A stretch of 11,791 nt of DNA from Hyphomicrobiaceae bacterium. Its GTDB lineage: Bacteria > Pseudomonadota > Alphaproteobacteria > Rhizobiales > JAKIUO01. Made by a program: the position numbers and the translations under genes. The stretch is taken from positions 1 to 11,791 of the forward strand of contig JAKIUO010000091.1 in NCBI GenBank assembly GCA_021647535.1, read 5' to 3'. Below are positions 6,674 to 11,791 of this stretch, in pieces. Under the pieces are notes generated by a model that worked only from the letters and a program-made list of their open reading frames with translations, was not told the origin of the DNA and searched no databases. How positions within the stretch are numbered: the stretch's first letter is position 1; the number at the start of each line of letters is the position of its first letter.

Positions 6674-7201
6674 CTATTCGACAAAATAGTCATCAATAGC
6701 GTTTTGTGAATAGGAGTGCTGATTGATGATGGCGGCGGCTTCATCAATGAGATGGCGCAAAACGGGGGCACTTGTTTCGCAGGTTTCGGTGAGCGCTTGC
6801 CGGTTGCCAGCTTCTGCCTGGATGCGCACCAGGGCAAGGGCTTTTAGCGATTCTTCATGCAGGCTTGTGATCACGCGGTCAAAACTGGCACGGATATCCT
6901 CGGGCGAGCGCTGATAGGCCCGTATGGCCAGATCGCCATCGCGAAAACCCGATGTTTCAAAATGTGTCTCATAGTCCACAGGTTCCCATGACAACAGATA
7001 GATAATGAGCTCTTCGGGGGTTTGTGGCAATTGCTCCAGCAGCATCACCATGCCAGAATAATGGTTGAGATAATCGGTGGTCAGCAGGCTGGACTTGTTG
7101 ATATTCGTACCATCCGTGTGCTCACGCAGGTGATTGCGCATGGTGGTACTGAACTGATTGATAAGTTGCTCTGTTGCCTGGGCGGGGGCTGCTGATTTCA
7201 T
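6674..7201 (-). CDS. Hypothetical protein, 175 residues, divergent from dapE
   Basis: I do not recognise a named family. The product appears soluble and largely helical, and it resembles uncharacterised alphaproteobacterial proteins I recall with a TDYLNHxxxxVMLLExxP motif followed by a W-rich region. Here these read TTDYLNHYSGMVMLLEQLPQ and LLSWEPVDYETHFETSGFRD, then LAIRAYQRSPEDIRASFDRV. The N-terminal ~30 residues are polar, and the tail ends NAIDDYFVE. No catalytic motif, signal peptide or membrane helix is evident. The start is uncertain: the ATG at 7201 has only a weak GAG upstream, while an in-frame ATG at 7282 adds 27 residues (MALLFKHVQDGKTFRTYQRL and onward) and would move the start closer to dapE. 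I prefer 7201 because the added residues look non-conserved. The shared spacer with dapE (7202-7370) must contain both promoters, but I see no convincing -35/-10 pair there. Confidence 0.72.
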   Translation of the reverse strand: MKSAAPAQATEQLINQFSTTMRNHLREHTDGTNINKSSLLTTDYLNHYSGMVMLLEQLPQTPEELIIYLLSWEPVDYETHFETSGFRDGDLAIRAYQRSPEDIRASFDRVITSLHEESLKALALVRIQAEAGNRQALTETCETSAPVLRHLIDEAAAIINQHSYSQNAIDDYFVE

Positions 7202-7370
7202 TATTTCGTACTCACTGTTTTTCAGACGCTGATATGTCCGGAAAGTTTTTCCGTCTTGAACATGCTTGAACAGTAGCGCCATATGGTTGCCAAAGCCTTA
7301 CGCACGCTGTATTTGGCAGGGATTGAATGTAAATATCTGGGCAAGGGACAGTAAAGTGGAAGAAAAACAG

Positions 7371-8543
7371 ATGAATGACAGTGCAGCCTTGAAGCATACC
7401 ATCGGGCTTGTGCAGTGCAAAAGCGTCACCCCGGTTGAAGGGGGCGCACTCGATTATCTGCAAGCCGCCCTTGAGCCGCTTGGTTTTAACTGCACGCGCC
7501 TGCCATTTGCCGAGAAAGGCACGCCGGATGTGGATAACCTTTATGCAAGGATCGGCGACAGCGCCCCGCATATCTGTTTTGCCGGTCATACTGATGTGGT
7601 GCCGGTGGGCGATGAGAGAGACTGGAGCCATCCGCCTTTTGCAGCGCTCATAGACAAAGGTATATTGTTCGGGCGCGGCACCGCAGACATGAAAGGCTCT
7701 ATTGCCTGCTTCATCGCCGCCGTCGAAAAATTTCTGGCGCAAAATGAGGGGCAACCCGCTGGTTCCATCAGCTTTTTGATCACCGGAGACGAAGAAGGGC
7801 CAGCCATTAACGGCACGGTTAAAATGCTCGATTGGCTGAAGGAGAACGGCGAGAAAATAGATCATTGCCTCGTTGGCGAACCGACCAATCCGGCCAAAAT
7901 CGGCGAGATGATCAAGATTGGTCGACGCGGCTCCATGAATGGTGACATAACCATTATCGGCAAGCAGGGCCATGTCGCCTATCAGCATCTTGCCCATAAC
8001 CCCATCGAAGGGCTGGCCATGCTGATGAGCACATTACTGAACGAGCCGCTGGATCATGGCACCGACACTTTCATCCCCTCCAACCTCGAATTCACCGATC
8101 TGCAGGTCAATAATGAAGCGGTCAACGTCATCCCGGCCAGAGCCAGCGCCCGCTTCAATATCCGCTTCAACGATGCCCATAGCCCGAGCAGTCTCGAACA
8201 GCTCATGCGCGACCGGATCAAGGCAGCGCTCGCCGATACACCCTATGAAGTCGAACTGGACTTTCGCGTCTCGGGGGACAGCTTCGTCACAAAAACCAAT
8301 GACGATCTGACGAAAACCCTGTCAGCAGCCATTACGCAAATCACCGGCCTCACACCAGAACTCTCCACCACCGGCGGCACATCAGACGCCCGCTTCATCA
8401 AAAACATCTGCCCGGTCATCGAATTTGGCCTCGTCAACAAAACCATCCATCAGGTCGATGAACAGGTGCCAGTGGAGCATATCGAAACACTAACGCAGAT
8501 CTATGAGCGCTTTCTGGAGAATTATTTTAAGGTGGGTGTTTAG
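7371..8543 (+). CDS. dapE: Succinyl-diaminopimelate desuccinylase
   Basis: DapE hydrolyses N-succinyl-LL-2,6-diaminopimelate to LL-diaminopimelate and succinate in the lysine/peptidoglycan pathway. It is a dimeric di-zinc M20 peptidase-family enzyme of the cytosol. The 390-residue length fits. The expected metal and catalytic residues are all present: H73 and D75 in CFAGHTDVVPVGD, bridging D106 in GRGTADMKGS, general base E141 and ligand E142 in GDEEGPAINGT, E170 in VGEPTN, and H360 in FGLVNKTIHQVDE. The inserted dimerisation domain covers roughly 180-295, with H201 in GKQGHVAY. The ATG at 7371 has GGAAG about 9 bp upstream and starts the normal N-terminus; the frame extends to 7266, but those residues are not DapE-like. 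A row of hairpins follows the stop. Related M20 enzymes (ArgE, carboxypeptidase G2) are less likely given the GDEEGPAINGT and NKTIHQVDE signatures. Confidence 0.95.
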   Translation: MNDSAALKHTIGLVQCKSVTPVEGGALDYLQAALEPLGFNCTRLPFAEKGTPDVDNLYARIGDSAPHICFAGHTDVVPVGDERDWSHPPFAALIDKGILFGRGTADMKGSIACFIAAVEKFLAQNEGQPAGSISFLITGDEEGPAINGTVKMLDWLKENGEKIDHCLVGEPTNPAKIGEMIKIGRRGSMNGDITIIGKQGHVAYQHLAHNPIEGLAMLMSTLLNEPLDHGTDTFIPSNLEFTDLQVNNEAVNVIPARASARFNIRFNDAHSPSSLEQLMRDRIKAALADTPYEVELDFRVSGDSFVTKTNDDLTKTLSAAITQITGLTPELSTTGGTSDARFIKNICPVIEFGLVNKTIHQVDEQVPVEHIETLTQIYERFLENYFKVGV

Positions 8544-8550
8544 CGCCTCT

Positions 8551-8615
8551 GCCCTTGCGGGCATGTCCTCGCCGGACGGGCATCTTTGCAGATGGCATTG
8601 GGGACCAGTCCCCAA
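8551..8615. repeat. Cluster of four consecutive short hairpins after dapE
   Basis: Four perfect inverted repeats stand in a row within 65 bp, starting 8 bp after the dapE stop: GCCC-TTGC-GGGC (8551-8562), GTCC-TCGCC-GGAC (8565-8577), CATCT-TTGC-AGATG (8581-8594) and TTGGGGAC-CA-GTCCCCAA (8598-8615). Two share the loop TTGC. This could end or protect the dapE transcript, but there is no U tract, and the arrangement looks more like a dispersed palindromic element (REP/BIME-like). Only a genome-wide search could tell. Confidence 0.6.
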
Positions 8616-8620
8616 ACCCC
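8605..8620 (+). repeat. 16-bp direct repeat, copy 1
   Basis: CCAGTCCCCAAACCCC occurs here and again, identically, at 9092-9107. This copy overlaps the last of the four hairpins after dapE. The two copies flank the truncated membrane-protein gene and the IS110 remnant, with starts 487 bp apart. Confidence 0.8.
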
Positions 8621-8635
8621 ATGATGTAGAGGAGG

Positions 8636-8845
8636 TTATTTGATTCTGAATTTGTTGCGCAGGGCGAGCAGGATGAGGAAAATGAAAATGGCGGAGAGGA
8701 GGGTTTGGGCCAGACCAGCTAAGCTGGTCGAGAGAGGAATGATTGGCTGGTTCCCATTGAAGCCATAAAGGCAGCCATATATCTGACCCAGCGCTGAAGA
8801 CTTCTCCCAGCCAAGGGCAATGGCGGCACATATAGTGGCTATCGA
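8636..8845 (-). pseudogene. C-terminal fragment of a membrane protein
   Basis: The minus-strand frame ends in TAA at 8636-8638 and is open back to a TGA at 8846-8848, with no ATG, GTG or TTG start inside, so it is a 3' fragment of about 69 codons. It encodes a polar segment (ALGQIYGCLYGFNGNQPIIP), then one strong hydrophobic helix (AQTLLSAIFIFLILLALRN) and the basic tail KFRIK. A terminal helix followed by LALRN+FR+K is a pattern I recall from C-terminal membrane anchors of uncharacterised alphaproteobacterial proteins, some with pentapeptide repeats; the positive tail predicts a cytosolic C-terminus. The 5' part is gone where the IS110 remnant begins on the other strand. It lies wholly in other frames than the longer 8490-8831 minus reading frame, which has no protein-like features. 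Confidence 0.65.
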
Positions 8846-8849
8846 TCAG

Positions 8850-9047
8850 TCAAAGGCGGCCGGGCCAGCGGTGCGCAAAATTCTGTTCATGGCGGCTCTG
8901 AGTGCCGTGCGGTATAATGAAGACCTCAAGGTCTTTTATCAAAGGCTGCGCGATAATGGCAAAAAGCCAATCGTCGCCCTGACCGCAACAGCCCGAAAAC
9001 TGGCCACAATCGCAAACGCCAGAATAAGGGATATGCAACTGAGTTGA
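8850..9047 (+). mobile_element. IS110-family transposase remnant, C-terminal ~65 codons
   Basis: The frame encodes AAGPAVRKILFMAALSAVRY, NEDLKVFYQRLRDNGKKP, then IVALTATARKLATIANARIR and a TGA at 9045-9047. This is the conserved C-terminal end of IS110-family transposases (LRxxLYMAALSAxRxNPxLKxFYxRLxxxGKPxKVALTAxMRKLLxxxNAxLRD), the RNA-guided DEDD/serine recombinases. The RuvC-like N-terminal domain and the Transposase_20 region with its catalytic serine are missing, so it is inactive. An ATG exists in frame at 8820, but the ~10 residues after it are not transposase-like. The fragment meets the membrane-protein remnant head to head near 8846, which points to a past insertion followed by deletion. 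IS110 elements lack normal terminal inverted repeats, so exact element ends cannot be set. Confidence 0.8.
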
Positions 9048-9091
9048 TGACGTTTTGTTATATTGCCTTTTCAACTTAGCGCTCTGGAAGG

Positions 9092-9107
9092 CCAGTCCCC
9101 AAACCCC
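9092..9107 (+). repeat. 16-bp direct repeat, copy 2
   Basis: This is an exact second copy of CCAGTCCCCAAACCCC (first at 8605-8620), 44 bp after the IS110 remnant. In this copy the left palindrome arm is lost (AAGG in place of TTGGGGA), and the CCCC instead faces GGGGG at 9116-9121 to form another small hairpin. The copy therefore looks like a diverged member of the same intergenic repeat. The rest of the 175-bp spacer to parC shows no gene. Confidence 0.8.
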
Positions 9108-9163
9108 GATTTGCAAGGGGGTGGTAGCCCTGTCGCAAAGCGAGTTCTGCGTTTGAGAGATTT

Positions 9164-9183
9164 CCCACAGATTTATTTGTGGG
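9164..9183 (+). other. Stem-loop upstream of parC
   Basis: CCCACA (9164-9169) and TGTGGG (9178-9183) pair, extendable inward by one G-U and one A-T pair to an 8-bp stem with a four-base loop. It lies about 40 bp before the parC start. It could be an operator, a leader hairpin or leftover of the mobile-element region; the sequence does not decide between these. Confidence 0.4.
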
Positions 9184-9222
9184 GGTTGAGGAAACAACTC
9201 ACTTGCTTTAGGCGTGGACCAC

Positions 9223-11472
9223 ATGAGTGATAAACCGATTCTCCCGCCTGATGGCGGTTCGCCGATCATAAATCTCAAGGAAGCCCTTGAGGAGCGTTAT
9301 CTCGCTTATGCCTTGTCCACCATCATGAACAGGGCTTTGCCGGACGTGCGCGATGGCCTGAAGCCGGTGCATCGCCGTTTACTGTATGCCATGCACGAGC
9401 TGCGGCTCAATCCTGAGGGTCGCTTCAAGAAGTGCGCCAAGATCGTTGGGGAAACCATGGGGAGCTATCACCCCCATGGCGACCAGTCGATTTATGACGC
9501 CATGGTGCGTCTGGCGCAGGATTTCTCGGTTCGTTTCCCGCTGGTCGATGGCCAGGGCAATTTTGGTAATGTCGATGGCGATAACGCCGCCGCCATGCGT
9601 TATACCGAAGCGCGCATGACCGATGTCGCCGGGGCCTTGCTTGAAGGCATTGAAGAAGACAGCGTTGATTTCAAGGAAACCTATGATGGTGAGGGTTCGG
9701 AGCCAACGGTTCTGCCCGCCAACTTTCCCAATCTGCTGGCCAATGGCTCAGCGGGTATTGCGGTGGGCATGGCGACCAATATTCCACCACACAATGTCGG
9801 TGAGCTTTGCGATGCCTCGCTGCATCTCATCAAGCACCCCAACGCCACAACGGAAAAACTGGTTGAATTCATTCCCGGTCCCGACATGCCAACCGGTGGT
9901 ATTCTGGTGGATGACCGCGACAGCATCATTCGAACTTATGAGACGGGCCGTGGCGCGTTTCGGGTGCGCTCGCGCTGGAGTGTGGAAAAGCTGGCGCGTG
10001 GCGGCTGGCAGATTGTTGTCACTGAAATTCCTTATCAGGTGCAAAAAAGCCGCCTGATCGAAAAAATCGCCGATCTCATGCTGGCCAAGAAATTGCCACT
10101 GCTTGGCGACGTGCTTGATGAAAGCGCCGAAGATGTGCGCCTTGTGCTGGAACCTAAATCGCGCACGACCGATCCCGTTGTGCTGATGGAAAGCCTGTTC
10201 CGGGTGACGGAGCTTGAGAACCGCTTTAGCCTCAATATGAATGTGCTGTCGCGAGGCCAGGTGCCAAATGTGCTCGGCCTCAAGCAGGTTTTGCTCGAAT
10301 GGCTCGACCATCGCAAGGTGGTGCTGGTGCGGCGCACCAATTATCGCCTCGCCAAGATTGAGCACCGCCTTGAGGTGCTGGCCGGTTTCCTGATTGCTTT
10401 CCTCAATATTGATGAGGTGATCCGCATCATTCGTTTTGAGGACAAGCCCAAAATCGTGTTGATGAAGACGTTTGATCTGTCCGACATGCAGACCGAAGCC
10501 ATTTTGAATATGCGCTTGCGGGCTTTGAACAAGCTGCAGGAAATCGAGATCCAGCGTGAGCATGATGAATTATCGAAAGAGCGCGACGATTTGCAGGCCC
10601 TGCTGGCCAGTGACAGCGCGCAATGGCAAAAAATATCGGGCGAAATCCGCGAGACCCGCAAGAAGTTCGGCAAGGATACGCCGCTCGGCAAGCGGCGCTC
10701 GACTTTTGATGATGTGCCTGATCTCGATATTGATCTGGACGCCGCCCTGGTCGAAAAAGAACCCGTCACCATTATATTGTCAAAAATGGGCTGGATCCGT
10801 GCCTTGCGCGGCCATGTCGATAATACAGACAGCCTGACCTTCAAATCTGGCGACAAGTTGCGCTATGCGGTCAAGGCGCAGACGACTGACAAAATTATTC
10901 TGTTCACCACCAATGGCAAATTCTTCACCCTTGATGCCAGCACGCTGCCAGGAGGGCGTGGCCATGGCGAGCCGGTGCGTCTGATGATCGATCTGGAGAA
11001 GGGGGCTGATTTTGTTGGCCTGCACGTGCATGATGCTAAACGCAAATTGCTGGTGGCCTCCAATGTCGGCAATGGCTTTATCGTGGCGGAAAAAATGGTC
11101 GTCGCCAATACCCGCAAGGGCAAACAGGTGCTCAACGTCAAGGCCGATGAAGAGGCCGTGGTCTGCGCTTATGTGCCCGCCAGCAGTGATCATGTGGCGA
11201 TCATTGGCGAAAACCGTAAGCTGCTGGTGTTCCCGCTCGATCAGATGAATGAGATGGGACGCGGCAAGGGGACAAGATTGCAACGCTATGGCAAGCGCGA
11301 TATAGGCGGTCTGTCTGATGCCACCACCTATGACAGCGCGGTTGGCCTGCAGTGGCGCGATCCGGCAGGGCGCACCCACACTTTTAACGATCTGGCAGAT
11401 TGGCTGGGGGCCCGTGCCCAGTCCGGTAAACCGGCTCCCAAAGGCTTCCCCAAGAGCAATCGCTTTTCCTGA
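9223..11472 (+). CDS. parC: DNA topoisomerase IV subunit A
   Basis: This is the 749-residue breakage-rejoining subunit of topoisomerase IV, which with ParE decatenates daughter chromosomes. Residues 1-490 form the type IIA core: INLKEALEERYLAYALSTIM and ALPDVRDGLKPVHRRLLYAM near the start, the quinolone region HPHGDQSIYD (83-92), and the catalytic tyrosine Y127 in AAAMRYTEARM. The pinwheel DNA-wrapping domain spans about 500-749 with degenerate boxes such as GRGHGEPVRLM (~577), RKGKQVLNV (~631) and GRGKGTRL (~679). The absence of the strict GyrA box QRRGGKG and the short early N-terminus favour ParC over GyrA. Position 88, aligned with E. coli ParC Ser80, is glutamine; position 92 (Glu84) is aspartate. 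The ATG at 9223 gives the family-like start MSDKPILPPDGG and has AGG 10 bp upstream; a GTG at 9214 is the alternative. No recO or parE lies nearby, and no clear terminator follows. Confidence 0.93.
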   Translation: MSDKPILPPDGGSPIINLKEALEERYLAYALSTIMNRALPDVRDGLKPVHRRLLYAMHELRLNPEGRFKKCAKIVGETMGSYHPHGDQSIYDAMVRLAQDFSVRFPLVDGQGNFGNVDGDNAAAMRYTEARMTDVAGALLEGIEEDSVDFKETYDGEGSEPTVLPANFPNLLANGSAGIAVGMATNIPPHNVGELCDASLHLIKHPNATTEKLVEFIPGPDMPTGGILVDDRDSIIRTYETGRGAFRVRSRWSVEKLARGGWQIVVTEIPYQVQKSRLIEKIADLMLAKKLPLLGDVLDESAEDVRLVLEPKSRTTDPVVLMESLFRVTELENRFSLNMNVLSRGQVPNVLGLKQVLLEWLDHRKVVLVRRTNYRLAKIEHRLEVLAGFLIAFLNIDEVIRIIRFEDKPKIVLMKTFDLSDMQTEAILNMRLRALNKLQEIEIQREHDELSKERDDLQALLASDSAQWQKISGEIRETRKKFGKDTPLGKRRSTFDDVPDLDIDLDAALVEKEPVTIILSKMGWIRALRGHVDNTDSLTFKSGDKLRYAVKAQTTDKIILFTTNGKFFTLDASTLPGGRGHGEPVRLMIDLEKGADFVGLHVHDAKRKLLVASNVGNGFIVAEKMVVANTRKGKQVLNVKADEEAVVCAYVPASSDHVAIIGENRKLLVFPLDQMNEMGRGKGTRLQRYGKRDIGGLSDATTYDSAVGLQWRDPAGRTHTFNDLADWLGARAQSGKPAPKGFPKSNRFS

Positions 11473-11610
11473 TACCCGCTTTTCCATAACCCTTTCATTG
11501 CAGATCGTAAGGTTTTGAAAGAAATGGATAATAGAGTGTTACTTGACTATATGTGATATTGTGCAATAAATCCCTGAAAAACGCATGTATTCACCACCTG
11601 TTTACGCCTG

Positions 11611-11636
11611 TATTAATCCTATGTTTTTGATTAATA
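11611..11636. promoter_or_regulatory. 8-bp inverted repeat in the AT-rich spacer before the last gene
   Basis: TATTAATC (11611-11618) and GATTAATA (11629-11636) are perfect arms around a 10-nt spacer. A TATAAA at 11639-11644 follows directly, and the next gene starts about 50 bp later, so this may be an operator over a promoter. A second possible promoter, TTGACT (11543-11548), a 16-bp spacer and AATAAA (11565-11570), lies upstream. The 220-bp spacer is much richer in A and T than the genes beside it, which suits regulatory DNA. Neither promoter is more than a candidate. Confidence 0.4.
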
Positions 11637-11692
11637 TGTATAAATAAGGAAAGTAACGAGTGTGGTATCGGGTGTATGAGGGATTTTTCAGT

Positions 11693-11791
11693 ATGAAGTG
11701 TGCATTTTTTTACAAAGAGCGAAAAGCGGTTTTTGTCATGGCTTCTCTGGCCATATGGTTTACACTGCTTACCCTGTTCGGGCCTTATCTG
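11693..11791 (+). CDS. Membrane or secreted protein, N-terminal part (cut by window edge)
   Basis: Only 33 residues are visible. They begin MKCAFFYKERKAVF, a basic N-terminus, followed by a hydrophobic run MASLAIWFTLLTLFGPYL that fits a first membrane helix or a signal anchor. The ATG at 11693 is supported by GAGGGA at 11678-11683 with 9-bp spacing; an in-frame GTG at 11672 would place this ribosome site inside the gene. Its own AT-rich upstream region and the 220-bp gap suggest it is transcribed separately from parC. Too little is present to name a family; membrane-bound signalling proteins commonly start this way, but that is only a guess. Confidence 0.6.
   Translation, partial: MKCAFFYKERKAVFVMASLAIWFTLLTLFGPYL

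Noticed and set aside
7266..7370. Upstream extension of dapE to the ATG at 7266
   Set aside because: The added 35 residues do not resemble DapE, and the ATG at 7371 has a good ribosome site and the normal family N-terminus.
8490..8831. 113-codon minus-strand frame after dapE
   Set aside because: It overlaps the end of dapE and the hairpin row, and its translation is irregular; another minus frame over the same DNA gives a coherent membrane helix with a basic tail.
1..11791. CRISPR array, tRNA or rRNA genes, toxin-antitoxin or phage-defence systems
   Set aside because: No regularly spaced repeats, no tRNA-like cloverleaf or rRNA sequence, and no gene with a defence-type motif was found; almost all genes are housekeeping, flagellar or small unknowns.

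Overview
The window looks like chromosomal DNA of a flagellated alphaproteobacterium. Supporting this are an alpha-type ParC, a TIGR02301/DUF2385 secreted protein (a family essentially confined to Alphaproteobacteria), the flgE-flgK-flgL gene order, and a well-formed CtrA-type promoter (TTAA-N7-TTAAC over the -35 region of a TATAAT box). All calls come from reading the sequence and recalled family knowledge; no database search was possible.

Layout. Positions 1-650 hold the 3' end of a NuoE-like complex I subunit (+) and the 3' end of a YeeE/YedE sulfur-transport family gene (-). At about 650 this stretch, which looks more GC-rich, meets the last ~55 codons of flgE (+). Both yeeE and flgE lack their 5' parts at the same point, so this is a rearrangement breakpoint or an assembly chimera. 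Positions 936-4385 carry flgK and flgL (hook-filament junction proteins). They converge on a GGDEF diguanylate cyclase gene (4511-5551, -), with a pair of hairpins between. The cyclase has the clearest promoter in the window, a palindromic CtrA box plus a perfect TATAAT, which suggests that motility and c-di-GMP synthesis share cell-cycle/motility control. Upstream on the same strand lie an 81-residue protein of unknown function (5693-5938), the TIGR02301 periplasmic protein (6096-6533) and a 175-residue unknown protein (6674-7201).

Divergent from the last of these is dapE (7371-8543; diaminopimelate/lysine and cell-wall synthesis). It is followed by an ~680-bp debris zone (8544-9222) containing a row of short hairpins, a 16-bp direct repeat present twice, the 3' end of a membrane-protein gene (-), and the 3' end of an IS110-family transposase (+) joined head to head with it. 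Then comes parC (9223-11472; topoisomerase IV subunit A), an AT-rich spacer with an 8-bp inverted repeat, and the first 33 codons of a membrane or secreted protein that runs off the right edge.

I see no CRISPR array, tRNA, rRNA, intact transposon or recognisable new defence system. The points most worth checking are the CtrA-cyclase promoter, the ~650 breakpoint, and the repeat/IS110 debris next to parC.
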